DNA from: Clostridiaceae bacterium Marseille-Q4143 | GTDB lineage: Bacteria; Bacillota; Clostridia; Lachnospirales; Lachnospiraceae | DNA: 64,000 bases | Assembly (NCBI GenBank): GCA_018228645.1 | Contig: CP073693.1 | Location: forward strand, 496,001-560,000 | Direction: 5' to 3' | Part shown: in pieces, positions 1 to 9,529 of the stretch | Layout: the number at the start of each line of letters is the position of its first letter | How positions within the stretch are numbered: the first letter of the stretch is position 1 | The notes under the pieces: generated by a model | The model's database searches: none | Seen by the model: only the letters and a program-made list of their open reading frames with translations | Told to the model about the DNA's origin: nothing | Made by a program: the position numbers and the translations under genes

Positions 1-15
1 TATCTGTTTTTCCGG

Positions 16-1320
16 TTATACATTTTTTTCAAAAGAAATAAAGACAAGGGAACTGATGAACAACATGTACGGGTAAAACAACATTGGCAGAATATCAAAT
101 GCACTGACTGTCTCACCCAGGCCGGAAGCCGCTGAGATGGCAACCAGCATCTGTGCTCCATAAGGAAGAATTCCCTGAAAGATACAGGAAAATGTATCCA
201 GAATGGATGCTGCTTTCTTATTGCTGATCCCATAGTTTCCTGACATTTCTTTTGCAATTGGATTTGCCATAACAATTGCGACTGTATTATTCGCGGTTGC
301 AATATCCATCAGACCTACCAGCAGACCCATGCCAAGGAGTCCGCCTTTTCTTCCTTTGAACACCTTTTTTATCCAGTACAGCAATGCGGCAAATCCACCA
401 TATTCTTTGATCAGTGCACAGATAGACGCTACCAGAATGGCAACCATGCTGGTTTCAAACATACCTGCTGCCCCGTCTCCCATATTTCCAAGCAAATCCG
501 TCGGCACGATCATCCCTGTCGCAATCATGATGATGGATCCGCTTATGATTCCTGTAATCAGTACCAGGAACACATTTAAGCCAAGAATACCTCCCGCCAG
601 CACCAGTATATAAGGAATAGCCTGTATCAGATGATATTCTTCCTGCACAACTCCGCCACTGTAATTTTTCACAGACAGACTGTAAATAACCACCAGACTG
701 ACAATTGCTGCCGGAAGTGCAATGAAAAAGTTTTCCTTAAATTTATCCGTCATCTTACAACCCTGTCCATTACATGCGGCAATTGTCGTATCAGATATAA
801 AGGACAGATTATCCCCAAACATTGCACCACCCATGACTGTCGCAATACAAAGCGGCAGGTCAAAACCCGATGCTCGCGACACAGCTATTCCAATCGGGGT
901 AATTAAAGTAATGGTTCCTACGGAAGTCCCCATTGCAAGTGATACAAAACAACTTACTACAAAAAGCACCACAACCGCAAACTGAGGCGGTATCAGTGAC
1001 AGAATAAAATATGCCACACTGTTTGCTGATGTTCTTCCAACAACACCCACAAAAATTCCAGCCAGCATAAATATGATGATCATGGTAATAATGTTCGGAT
1101 CGCTGATTCCAACTCCCATTATTTTCAGTTTATCATTCAGGCTTAATTTCCGGTTTTGCAGACATGCAACAAGCAGTGCAAGCAAAAATATAATCACAAC
1201 AGGAATTTTGTAAAATCCCATCTCGATATTCAGGCCATATTCAAACAGAATCCCCAGTCCCAGATATAAAACCACAAACACCGCGATAGGCAATAAGGCT
1301 TTTGCGTTTCTTTTTTCCAT
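16..1320 (-). CDS. NhaC-type Na+/H+ antiporter family membrane protein
   Basis: This is a 434-residue protein that is hydrophobic along nearly its whole length, with about ten to twelve predicted membrane helices. The mid-protein stretch with GTSVGTITLITPIG and GGAMFGDNLSFISDTTIAA is typical of the NhaC/ion-transporter superfamily and places it with sodium/proton antiporters in the cytoplasmic membrane. The length matches the family. The ATG is preceded by AGAGGG at a normal distance, which supports this start. It is followed on the same strand side by a lipoprotein-LuxR unit about 80 bases away that points in the same direction, but no functional link is evident. The substrate could be Na+, another cation or an organic anion; the family is secure, the ion is not. 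Confidence 0.85.
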   Translation of the reverse strand: MEKRNAKALLPIAVFVVLYLGLGILFEYGLNIEMGFYKIPVVIIFLLALLVACLQNRKLSLNDKLKIMGVGISDPNIITMIIIFMLAGIFVGVVGRTSANSVAYFILSLIPPQFAVVVLFVVSCFVSLAMGTSVGTITLITPIGIAVSRASGFDLPLCIATVMGGAMFGDNLSFISDTTIAACNGQGCKMTDKFKENFFIALPAAIVSLVVIYSLSVKNYSGGVVQEEYHLIQAIPYILVLAGGILGLNVFLVLITGIISGSIIMIATGMIVPTDLLGNMGDGAAGMFETSMVAILVASICALIKEYGGFAALLYWIKKVFKGRKGGLLGMGLLVGLMDIATANNTVAIVMANPIAKEMSGNYGISNKKAASILDTFSCIFQGILPYGAQMLVAISAASGLGETVSAFDILPMLFYPYMLFISSLVFISFEKNV

Positions 1321-1403
1321 TTGTTAATCCCTCTCTACCCCTTTTATTTATCCCAAACTATACCATGCCATGATACCGCAAATGCCTTAAAAAATCAATG
1401 ACT

Positions 1404-2849
1404 CTACTTCCAGTGAATCACTGCTTCCACCGAATCCGTATACTGATCATCAGTGATGGACTTGTAACGGGATCCGTCATACCAGTCGGTGAAACCGTTG
1501 TCAATTTTGTAAATATTTCCAGTTTCAGTGTCCACGATGCGCTCGTAACCCAGGGTGGCGTCACTCTGCTTCTGGCTCATAATATCCTGACTCCGGTTCC
1601 GGTTTTCCCAGGAAGACATGATGCTGTCGGACATCTCACTGGCTGACTGGCTGAGGGACTGAGAGGTGGATGCCGCCTGATTACTCTGAGACATGGCAAA
1701 GCTCTGGAACTCCGGCGTATAATTAAGACTGCTGAGAACTTTACTCAAAGTAGGCTGCCAGTCCTGAAAGGTTCCCTTTTCTGCACTGAGGACTGTCAGA
1801 TTATAGACAGAATAATACCCCATTCCCGTTCCCATGGCAAAGGGGACTACGTCCGCCGTGAACATTCCCTCTCCCGCCGTTCCATCCTGCGTAAAATCAG
1901 CCCGAAGAATGGAGGGAGAGATAGCAACGCTGCTCATTCCCTGAGTGCTTTCAAAGCTCTCTGTCACAGAAAAATCCGCAATATGCGGTGCCTGAACTTC
2001 TGTGTAATCAGGAGTTGCCATCAATGCGTCTGCAATCTGTGAAAATATTTCAAAGACTCCCTGTGTCGATACATTCGTAAGAATGGGATATTTTCCAAAC
2101 AAATCACTGGAAAGCGCCATCATCGCCCGGGAATTCTCATCCGGAAACATTGGCTCCATTTTCAGCATAAAGAAAATCTGATTCACCGGATTTTCCGGAT
2201 CAAAAACGTGAATCGCATGAAACATACCGGTGTACATGGCAGAAGATTTCACGCTCCAGCCTTCCGGTATATTCATACTGAATTCCGTGCAGCTATAAGG
2301 CACCAGCTCCTGAGCAGATGCTAACGGAACGACTGTCCAGTTGTCTTCGACAGCAATTTCCGTCTGCGAATCTGTCGCGCCTGCTTCTCCATCTGGCAAA
2401 GCACCCTCTTCTTCATCCGGTGCAGTCACAGCTGCTACGCTTCCTGGCCGTTCAAATACCATCTCTGTATCGGCATTTGCCAGAATCAGCACACCATCCT
2501 CCAGCGTATAAGAATCTGCCACATCTTCCATGGTAATGCTGCTGTCGTCCCATGTCAGGTCATAGACCGTCCCGTCATAATCCATGGTTCCGGTACCGTC
2601 CTCCAGGAGTTCCAGAGTCATGGCAGTTCCCATTTCTTCCAGATCCTCCTTTCCGACACTCATACCGTTATAGGTCATGCTCACAAGCTCCCAGGTTCCT
2701 GCCGCAGTGTCTGCGGCAGCAATCGTTGCAGCATCCGCTGCGGTACCCGTTTCCACATTTGATGCTGTATCTGCTGCTCCGCCACAGCCGGTCAGTAAAA
2801 GCGCCGCAAGCAGCAATGCTCCTGCCTTCTTTCCATCTCGTAATCTCAT
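1404..2849 (-). CDS. Lipoprotein, function unknown
   Basis: A 481-residue secreted lipoprotein. The N-terminus is basic, then strongly hydrophobic, ending in the lipobox LTGC at Cys22, so the mature protein should be lipid-anchored on the outer face of the membrane. A low-complexity Ala/Thr/Asp stretch follows, and residues about 50-130 resemble a small beta domain (GTWELVSM, DGTGTMDYDGTVYDLTWDD) found in several Clostridial lipoproteins. The C-terminal half has no family I recognise. Its start overlaps the stop of the next lipoprotein gene by four bases (ATGA), so the two are translationally coupled and lie downstream of the LuxR-type regulator. It may be the output of that regulator. The lipoprotein call is firm and the role is unknown. 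Confidence 0.8.
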   Translation of the reverse strand: MRLRDGKKAGALLLAALLLTGCGGAADTASNVETGTAADAATIAAADTAAGTWELVSMTYNGMSVGKEDLEEMGTAMTLELLEDGTGTMDYDGTVYDLTWDDSSITMEDVADSYTLEDGVLILANADTEMVFERPGSVAAVTAPDEEEGALPDGEAGATDSQTEIAVEDNWTVVPLASAQELVPYSCTEFSMNIPEGWSVKSSAMYTGMFHAIHVFDPENPVNQIFFMLKMEPMFPDENSRAMMALSSDLFGKYPILTNVSTQGVFEIFSQIADALMATPDYTEVQAPHIADFSVTESFESTQGMSSVAISPSILRADFTQDGTAGEGMFTADVVPFAMGTGMGYYSVYNLTVLSAEKGTFQDWQPTLSKVLSSLNYTPEFQSFAMSQSNQAASTSQSLSQSASEMSDSIMSSWENRNRSQDIMSQKQSDATLGYERIVDTETGNIYKIDNGFTDWYDGSRYKSITDDQYTDSVEAVIHWK

Positions 2850-3910
2850 CGCAGTCCCTCCTCCGTAAGATCATCCCATATCACATTCTGAACATTCTTC
2901 CAGCCCTCTGTCTCATAACAAGTGTTATTTCTCAGCAGGTTTCCGGCTTCAAAATCCAGCGTCCAGACATTTCCGTCCGCCATTTGGAAAGCAAGAGTCT
3001 CTCCGGCGTCCATGGTGCGAAGCTCTGTCTCCTCCCCGACGACAAGCTGCTTCAGAGCCTTCATACAGGCATCGATGGTAGCTGCATCGGTAATCTGCCA
3101 TTCATTATGAGCCTCACCCTCCTCACTGTAGGTAAGTGCTATGGGAGTTTTCACATATTCTGCGATCTCACCCAGGGACATGGCTGGAAACTCCACCGTA
3201 TTTCCCATTACATCGTCCTTTCCCTTTCCATATCCGTCCACTGTATACCAGGCAGAAGTACCAGTATGGCTGACCTTCTCATCGTCCTCCACAATCTCAT
3301 AAAGGTGAATGGTGGTCGTGCCGTCGTCATTCTTCACACATTCCACCTCCGGCACCAGAAAATTACTTTCCTTCAAATAATAAGCACGGGCCATAGCCGC
3401 CAGTTCAACACTCTGATAGGGTGCCAGAATGTCCTGCTTTTCCATTGTTGCAGAAGTATCCGGTATCCAGTCGGAAGCAAGCAGGGTATAGGTTCCTGTC
3501 TGAATGTTGTCCGAATCACCTCCGGCCATCAGATCGGTGTTTCGTTCTACCGTCATAACCACCTTTTCCGGATAAAAAACGAAGTCAAATTTCGTAAAGG
3601 ACGGTGTCAGATCTTCTCCCTGTTCCTGCATCACGCGGGTAACCTCCGCGGAATCTTCTTCCTCTGCTGAAAGCTCCAGATCGTAAATCACTTCCTCATA
3701 TTCTTCAGAACCCGACTGAAAATAGCAATGAAGCCGAATATCATTCCGAGTTTCCAGAATGTATTTTTTCTGTCCGTTCTCTTCGGTGTAAGCAAAGCCG
3801 TTATAGGCTTCCAGCCGGGGAGCTTCCTTTTTTGCGGCGGTTCCGCAGCTGCAAAGCAGTCCTGCTGCCAGCAGAACGAAAAGCATTCTGTAATGATGTT
3901 TCTTTTTCAT
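2846..3910 (-). CDS. Lipoprotein, function unknown
   Basis: A 354-residue protein with a basic start and a hydrophobic segment ending at a lipobox-like LLCSC (Cys20/Cys22), which predicts a second surface lipoprotein. The body is acidic and has no recognisable enzyme motif; it includes FDFVFYPEKVVMTVERN, a type of beta-rich segment seen in Clostridial lipoproteins. It overlaps the LuxR regulator gene upstream and the other lipoprotein downstream by four bases each (ATGA junctions). The three genes are therefore one transcription and translation unit. I infer an envelope function sensed or controlled by the membrane regulator, but nothing in the sequence shows the ligand. Confidence 0.78.
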   Translation of the reverse strand: MKKKHHYRMLFVLLAAGLLCSCGTAAKKEAPRLEAYNGFAYTEENGQKKYILETRNDIRLHCYFQSGSEEYEEVIYDLELSAEEEDSAEVTRVMQEQGEDLTPSFTKFDFVFYPEKVVMTVERNTDLMAGGDSDNIQTGTYTLLASDWIPDTSATMEKQDILAPYQSVELAAMARAYYLKESNFLVPEVECVKNDDGTTTIHLYEIVEDDEKVSHTGTSAWYTVDGYGKGKDDVMGNTVEFPAMSLGEIAEYVKTPIALTYSEEGEAHNEWQITDAATIDACMKALKQLVVGEETELRTMDAGETLAFQMADGNVWTLDFEAGNLLRNNTCYETEGWKNVQNVIWDDLTEEGLR

Positions 3911-5304
3911 CCTCCATTCCTCCTGTGATATCGATAGTAAAACTGAACCAGTCCGATTCTGGACTTTGTTCCGGTTTTCTCATTAAGGCTGGCAATATGC
4001 CGATACAGTGCTGCCCTGGAAATCATCAGTGTCTCCGCAATGTCCTGAACGTTTTCATCAGATACCAGCAGCACCTCCAACACCTCTTTTTCCCGCTCTG
4101 TCAGAGAAAACGACACAGCAAACATTTCCAGACTTTCTTCCTCTCCAGGCTTTGTCCCGCTGCTCTCCGGTTCTTTCTTTTCCTGCATATACAGAGCATT
4201 ACTGTAAACGAAAAATGCAATGCTGATCAAAACAAATAGTACCAGCAGTACACCATCCCGCAGCATCTGGTTTTCTGACCGTATGAGCCAAAGTGACAGT
4301 GATCCTGTAGCAAAAGCACAGATGTTGTTCACAGCCCTTCCAAGACCTGCCCAGAGCTTCGGGCACTTCATCCGGGTCGAAATCCGCATAAAGCTCACCG
4401 TAAAAAATACAACAAAGAACCCGGCTGACAGATAAAACACAACCAGTCCTGCCAAAAAAGGGCCGCCATTTTCCAGTACCACAATAGAGAGCACCGACAA
4501 AACCGTCACACAATACATCAGTATATTTCCATACCGGCGTTCCCGGCCGTCAAAGAAAACACCCGCCAGAAGACCGCTTCCTGCAAGCAGCAGTCTTGGC
4601 CATTGTCCCACATCTGCACTGCCAGATACGTGTCCCAGTGTCACTGCTGCATCCAGCGTAGAAAAAATACAGGTGATCAATATCACAAGAAGAATCAGCC
4701 AGAGACCCGCATGCCCGGAGCTTTTCGATGTGCTTTCCGATACACTTTCTGCTTCTGACATTCCATTCTCCGCATTTAACAGCAATACAGAAAACACCGC
4801 TGCTGAGACAGCCAGAACCACAGACTCTGCCGTATCATTTTTTATGAGATTATTATTAAGAAACTGAAGAAGGATTCCTACCGCATAAGATATGCCGACA
4901 GCCTTCGCCAGATGCTCAGGCTCCGCCTCCCTGGGGAGATAATAATGTACCGCGCTGCCTGCCATACCCATCAGAATAAAACAGATACAGCCCGCCGCCA
5001 GAATCGTACCATAGGAGTTATGCTGCCAGATTACAAAAATACAAATCACCCCTGCCAGTGCTCCTGCAAACACAACAATCTGCCCAAATTTTTCTTTTAT
5101 ACAGGAAGCAGCAGCCGGGTAAAGCAAAAAGCCCAGCACGCTGGCTCCCAGCACATAGCCCTGAGCCGTCACCACCTGTTCCGGTCCGGTAACCAGTGCC
5201 ATCATATTATCAAACTGATATTCGATCCCCAGAAAAATAAAATTGAAAAAAGCAAGGGCCAGCATCAGCGTCAGCACCCTTCCATTTGATCTGCACCATT
5301 TCAT
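3907..5304 (-). CDS. Membrane-embedded LuxR-family transcription regulator
   Basis: A 465-residue protein made of an N-terminal integral membrane part (about residues 10-385, ten to twelve hydrophobic helices with an MFS-like look) and a C-terminal LuxR-type helix-turn-helix at about 400-460. The HTH shows LTEREKEVLEVLL and the recognition-helix region MISRAALYRHIASLNEKTG. This one-component design, a transporter-like sensor fused to a LuxR DNA-binding domain, is common in gut Actinobacteria and Clostridia. The regulator would bind DNA while staying in the membrane. It is the first gene of a coupled unit with two lipoproteins and has a promoter about 50 bases upstream. Ligand and targets are unknown; its own operon is the likeliest target. 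Confidence 0.82.
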   Translation of the reverse strand: MKWCRSNGRVLTLMLALAFFNFIFLGIEYQFDNMMALVTGPEQVVTAQGYVLGASVLGFLLYPAAASCIKEKFGQIVVFAGALAGVICIFVIWQHNSYGTILAAGCICFILMGMAGSAVHYYLPREAEPEHLAKAVGISYAVGILLQFLNNNLIKNDTAESVVLAVSAAVFSVLLLNAENGMSEAESVSESTSKSSGHAGLWLILLVILITCIFSTLDAAVTLGHVSGSADVGQWPRLLLAGSGLLAGVFFDGRERRYGNILMYCVTVLSVLSIVVLENGGPFLAGLVVFYLSAGFFVVFFTVSFMRISTRMKCPKLWAGLGRAVNNICAFATGSLSLWLIRSENQMLRDGVLLVLFVLISIAFFVYSNALYMQEKKEPESSGTKPGEEESLEMFAVSFSLTEREKEVLEVLLVSDENVQDIAETLMISRAALYRHIASLNEKTGTKSRIGLVQFYYRYHRRNGG

Positions 5305-5353
5305 CTATCTTCACTCCGTTTATCTTTTGAATTACCTTCTTTCTGATAATTTT

Positions 5354-5381
5354 ATTATAAACAAAAGTCTCATGCAGACAA
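5354..5381 (-). promoter_or_regulatory. Sigma-70-type promoter of the LuxR-lipoprotein unit
   Basis: Read on the minus strand there is TTGTCT, a 16-base spacer and TATAAT, about 50 bases upstream of the LuxR-type start codon. The -10 hexamer is perfect and the -35 matches four of six. The rest of the roughly 250-base gap to the divergent zinc-ribbon gene shows no further clear element apart from an AT-rich tract. Confidence 0.6.
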
Positions 5382-5553
5382 GGTGACATTCGTCTCAATC
5401 TTTTTCCTTGCTTCTTTTTTCTGCTTTTTCAATTTTTTATTTTCAGGTCAGGAATGAAACATTTGTCAACTACAAGACCTTTTTCACTTATGTTAGACTA
5501 CAGACAAAAGTATCACACCCGGTCATAATCACCACCGAAAGGAGCATCATTCT

Positions 5554-6801
5554 ATGGAATATCAGGAAGTAAAATGCAGAAACTGCGGAAGTCCAATGCA
5601 TGTTGCAGAAGGCGCCGAACGAATCCGCTGCCCCTATTGTGGCACCGAATACATTCTGAATTCTCGCAACAGGCAGGAAAATTCCGTCCATGTCATCAAC
5701 TATGGCGGACGAGGTGCGCTGTTTCAGTCCTACCTTCCTTCCGGGTGGGATTACCGCATCTTTGATGATAACGATTCCATCTCCACACTGGCTCCCGTCT
5801 GCAAGGGGTTGCAGCTTTTTCCACAGGATATGTCTGCCCAGCTTCTGTTCTATCCTTTCGCCTTCTACAAGGATTCCACGCCGAAAGCCTCTATTTTTTC
5901 CTCCATGGGAATTCCTGGACTTTCCTCGGGAGGCGAGTATCAGCTGGATCCCATGTCCATGGCCTGCAACTGCCGGTGGCTCGAACTTCCCCAGTATGCC
6001 CGACGGCGGATTGCAGGTATCACCTCCCGGATTCTTCCGGGTTCCCTCTCTGAACCAGAGCTCTATCCTCTGCCTGCAGAAACCCTTCAGGCAAAGGCTC
6101 TTCGGTTTCAGCAGACGGCATCTCAGAAACTTCAGAAACAGGCAAACGTATTTCCCGGCAAGTTCGCTTTTCGCGTCTCAGCAGGCGGGCAGCTTTATGA
6201 GGGCTATTTTGCCACGATACTTGCACGGGTTCCCAAAAATTCTTCTGCGTCTTCCACAGACCGGATTACGGATTTTCTGAAAAAAGGAACCGCCTTTATG
6301 GGTGCCATGTACGGTATTGGCGGTCTGGATACATCCAACTGGGGCCGGTCCTTCGACGCCCTGATTCTCTGTCATTCCTCCGGCTCTGCCGTTTCCTCCT
6401 GTGAAGCTGTCTTTGACCGTTTCCTGAAGGAGCTGAAGTACGGTCCTCTCTACTTTGCCCTTCAGGATGAGGAACTCCAGCGCGCCCGGCAGATACAGCT
6501 TCAGGGAGCCATGGTCAGACAGCAGAATGCGATCCATGCTTCCCAAAACCTTTCCCACACGCTTTCCCAGACCTCAGATATCGTAAACCAGGCCTGCCAG
6601 GATCACAGCCGCCAGATGGATCACATCTATGACCACTCCACCGACGGTATCCGTGGCGTAGAACATTACCGTGATTCCTATGGGAATGCCTATCAGGCAG
6701 ACGTGAAATATGATCATATCTATAAAAATGGGAATACCTTTGTAGCCAGCACGGACGGCAGCCTGCAGCTTGGTCCGGACTGGGAAGAATTAAAGAAATA
6801 A
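5554..6801 (+). CDS. Zinc-ribbon protein, function unknown
   Basis: A 415-residue cytoplasmic protein. It opens with a four-cysteine zinc ribbon (Cys8, Cys11, Cys26, Cys29; CRNCG and CPYCGTEY). The remaining 380 residues have no signal peptide or membrane segment and no motif I recognise. A Gln-rich, probably helical stretch lies near residues 310-360. A strong ribosome site (GAAAGGAG) precedes the ATG. A 169-residue membrane protein follows 28 bases later and is probably co-transcribed. Zinc-ribbon proteins of this general shape are widespread in Clostridia and uncharacterised. The gene is certain and the role is unknown. Confidence 0.75.
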   Translation: MEYQEVKCRNCGSPMHVAEGAERIRCPYCGTEYILNSRNRQENSVHVINYGGRGALFQSYLPSGWDYRIFDDNDSISTLAPVCKGLQLFPQDMSAQLLFYPFAFYKDSTPKASIFSSMGIPGLSSGGEYQLDPMSMACNCRWLELPQYARRRIAGITSRILPGSLSEPELYPLPAETLQAKALRFQQTASQKLQKQANVFPGKFAFRVSAGGQLYEGYFATILARVPKNSSASSTDRITDFLKKGTAFMGAMYGIGGLDTSNWGRSFDALILCHSSGSAVSSCEAVFDRFLKELKYGPLYFALQDEELQRARQIQLQGAMVRQQNAIHASQNLSHTLSQTSDIVNQACQDHSRQMDHIYDHSTDGIRGVEHYRDSYGNAYQADVKYDHIYKNGNTFVASTDGSLQLGPDWEELKK

Positions 6802-6829
6802 AAATAGACATAGAGATTGGAGACTTCAT

Positions 6830-7339
6830 ATGAAAAAAGGTTACACGAAATATGATTACATCGATATATACTCGAAATTAGGGGTAATGACCGGTACTTT
6901 TGCCGCTGTCAGCATATCACTTTCACTTTTCGTTGGATTTGTGATTACATTAGCCGCCCATGCTCATCCAGATCTGTCAAGTCGAATCTGTCTTCTCCTG
7001 TTTGTTCTGAATCTGCCTGTCGTGCTTCGCAATATCAAGCGCTATAGGGCAATTCAGAACAAACTTCAGAGAAAGCATTCAGATGATGCGGAAGAAAATG
7101 TTACCTCTCAGATCATTCTTCCAACCAGAAAACAGTTATGGGGAGGGATGATTCTGCTCGCTGTCCTTGCTTTTACAATACTGTTTTTGAGTGTTCTGAT
7201 GCTCTGGCTTATGATTTCATACTATGAAAACATTTTCTTGATTTTGTTTATCTTTTTAGGTTCCTTATCTCTTCCGGTATTGGCCGTAATGGTTACATAC
7301 ATCCGGCTATTAGTCATTGATAAAAATTTGTGTCAGTAG
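6830..7339 (+). CDS. Small integral membrane protein
   Basis: A 169-residue protein with about four hydrophobic segments (roughly residues 20-40, 43-62, 104-128 and 133-160) and a basic, charged cytoplasmic-type loop between the second and third. I do not recognise the family. It follows the zinc-ribbon gene by 28 bases, with GGAGA ahead of the ATG, so the two probably form a small operon. The gene ends only 15 bases before the convergent PTS gene. Confidence 0.65.
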   Translation: MKKGYTKYDYIDIYSKLGVMTGTFAAVSISLSLFVGFVITLAAHAHPDLSSRICLLLFVLNLPVVLRNIKRYRAIQNKLQRKHSDDAEENVTSQIILPTRKQLWGGMILLAVLAFTILFLSVLMLWLMISYYENIFLILFIFLGSLSLPVLAVMVTYIRLLVIDKNLCQ

Positions 7340-7354
7340 CTAGAAGAGGCTGCT

Positions 7355-9517
7355 TTACAGAACCGTCAGAACATCTGTATCCTTCGTAACAGCACCTGTT
7401 TTGACTTCACCGATTGCTTCACAGTCATCTGTGTTAGTTATTACAACTGCCGTTGTTACCGGATAACCTTCACTTTTAATAAGGTCCATATCAAACTCTG
7501 CCAGCAGGTCACCTGCTTTCACCTGATCACCGGCTTTTACCTTCACATCAAAGCCTCTGCCATTTAATTTAACCGTATCCATTCCTATATGAATCAACAG
7601 TTCCACACCATTTTCACTCATAAGACCGAGGGCATGTTTCGTATCAAAAACGGTCGTCACCTCACCATCCACCGGTGCGTAGGCTTTTCCTTCTGACGGT
7701 TCCACACCGAAACCTTTACCAAGCATTTCAGAAGAAAAAACTGCATCCGGCACCTCTGATAATAGAATAACGGTTCCATTCATGGGACTTTTGATCACCT
7801 TCTCAGATATCTGCTTTTCCTCTTTTTTCTCTACTGTTGCTTCTATATTGGTATTTTCGTCGTTTGTTTTACCGGAAATACCGGTAAAATCTTCAGATTT
7901 TACCTGATCAGCCGCAGCTGTCTGTAAAAATGCTTCCAGATTGGTTTTCAGTACCGCTACCTGCGGTCCATAAATGACCTGAATTCCTTTTCCCTTTAAG
8001 ATTACACCCCGGGAGCCACTCTGCTTAAGCAGTGCCTCCTCTACTTTCGCTGGTTCTTTGATGGTACAGCGAAGTCTGGTAGCACAGCAGTCCACATCTT
8101 CAATATTGGATTTTCCTCCAAGGCCTGCAGTGATCAGTGCAGAGACTTCTGCGCCTTTCACACCGGATTCCTTTGCTGCATTGTAATCTGCTTTGGTATA
8201 CAGTTTGGTCTCCACATCTTCATCTTCCCGGCCCGGAGTCTTCAGATCAAATTTGAGAATCAGGAATTTGAAGATACCGTAATACAGCAGGAAATAAATG
8301 ATTCCCACCGGAATGATCCGAAGCCAGCTGGTCTTTGCATTTCCCTGAAGAATACCAAACAGGAACAAATCCAGAAGTCCGCCGGAAAATGTCAGTCCGA
8401 CAGCAATATTCAGAATATGGGCAATCATATAAGCTGCTCCTGCCAGGAGCACCTGTACGGCAAACAGCATAGGTGCTACAAACAGGAAAGAAAACTCCAG
8501 CGGCTCCGTAATACCCGTTGCCATACATGCCAGTGCTGCCGAAAGCAGAAGTCCGCCTGCCTGTTTTTTCTTCTCCGGCTTTGCAGTCTGGTACATAGCC
8601 AGTGCTGCCCCCGGCAGACCAAAGATCATAAAAATAAATTCACCGGAGAAATACCGGCATGCATCTGCGCTGAAATGAACGGTGGACGGATCTGCCAGCT
8701 GTGCAAAGAAAATGTTCTGTCCACCTTCAATCATTTTTCCTGCCACTTCCATGGAACCACCCACTCCGGTCTGCCAGAACGGAAGATAAAATACATGGTG
8801 CAGACCAAATGGAATCAGTGCACGTTTGATGATTCCGAAAATCAATGTTCCCAGATAACCGGTTCCTGTAACCAGTCCGCCCAGCGCATAAATTCCATTC
8901 TGAACCACCGGCCACACAAAAAACATACCGATTCCCACCAGTACATATACAACGGTGCTGATAATCGGAACAAAACGGCTTCCACTGAAAAATGCCAGTG
9001 CACTTGGCAGTTCAATCGTATAAAAACGGTTGTGAAGTGCCGCCACACCGAGGCCTACAATAATACCTCCAAAGACACCCATCTGCAATGTCTGGATACC
9101 TACAGAACTGGTGATGGTTCCCTGAATAACAAAGTCTGCGATACTTCCATCATCCAGAATCTGTCCGCTGTTGACCAGCATGGCATTGACTGCCGCATTC
9201 ATAGTAAAATAAGCGATCACAGCAGAAAGAGCCGCAACCTCTTTTTCCTTTTTCGCCATACCGATGGCACATCCTACCGCAAAGATAATTGGCAGATTGT
9301 CAAACAATGCACTTCCAGCCTTGCTAAGTACCGTCAGGAACATGTTTAATATGGTTCCCTCTCCTAAGATTGCCTGCAATCCATACGTATCAATCATAGT
9401 TGCATTTGTAAAAGAACTTCCAATTCCAAGCAGCAGACCTGCTACCGGAAGCACAGCGATGGGCAGCATAAAGGAACGACCTACCCTCTGTAAAACTCCA
9501 AAAATCTGATCTTTCAT
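7355..9517 (-). CDS. PTS enzyme IICBA, glucose/N-acetylglucosamine family
   Basis: A 720-residue phosphotransferase permease that imports and phosphorylates a hexose at the membrane. The domains run IIC (about 1-420), IIB (about 445-530) and IIA (about 575-705). IIC has the family motif GITEPLEFSFLF. IIB has the phospho-cysteine loop DCCATRLRCT. IIA has the active-site His in LLIHIGMDTVKL. All three domains are complete. AGGAGGAAGAA precedes the ATG. The antiterminator gene sits 12 bases upstream on the same strand, and its leader holds the RAT switch, so uptake should be induced by substrate. Glucose and GlcNAc permeases look alike here, so I do not choose between ptsG and nagE. Confidence 0.92.
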   Translation of the reverse strand: MKDQIFGVLQRVGRSFMLPIAVLPVAGLLLGIGSSFTNATMIDTYGLQAILGEGTILNMFLTVLSKAGSALFDNLPIIFAVGCAIGMAKKEKEVAALSAVIAYFTMNAAVNAMLVNSGQILDDGSIADFVIQGTITSSVGIQTLQMGVFGGIIVGLGVAALHNRFYTIELPSALAFFSGSRFVPIISTVVYVLVGIGMFFVWPVVQNGIYALGGLVTGTGYLGTLIFGIIKRALIPFGLHHVFYLPFWQTGVGGSMEVAGKMIEGGQNIFFAQLADPSTVHFSADACRYFSGEFIFMIFGLPGAALAMYQTAKPEKKKQAGGLLLSAALACMATGITEPLEFSFLFVAPMLFAVQVLLAGAAYMIAHILNIAVGLTFSGGLLDLFLFGILQGNAKTSWLRIIPVGIIYFLLYYGIFKFLILKFDLKTPGREDEDVETKLYTKADYNAAKESGVKGAEVSALITAGLGGKSNIEDVDCCATRLRCTIKEPAKVEEALLKQSGSRGVILKGKGIQVIYGPQVAVLKTNLEAFLQTAAADQVKSEDFTGISGKTNDENTNIEATVEKKEEKQISEKVIKSPMNGTVILLSEVPDAVFSSEMLGKGFGVEPSEGKAYAPVDGEVTTVFDTKHALGLMSENGVELLIHIGMDTVKLNGRGFDVKVKAGDQVKAGDLLAEFDMDLIKSEGYPVTTAVVITNTDDCEAIGEVKTGAVTKDTDVLTVL

Positions 9518-9529
9518 TTCTTCCTCCTG

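Noticed and set aside
8417..9349. 310-codon plus-strand frame inside the PTS gene
   Set aside because: It is antisense to a fully conserved PTS permease and rich in His, Cys and Gln, as expected of a shadow frame.
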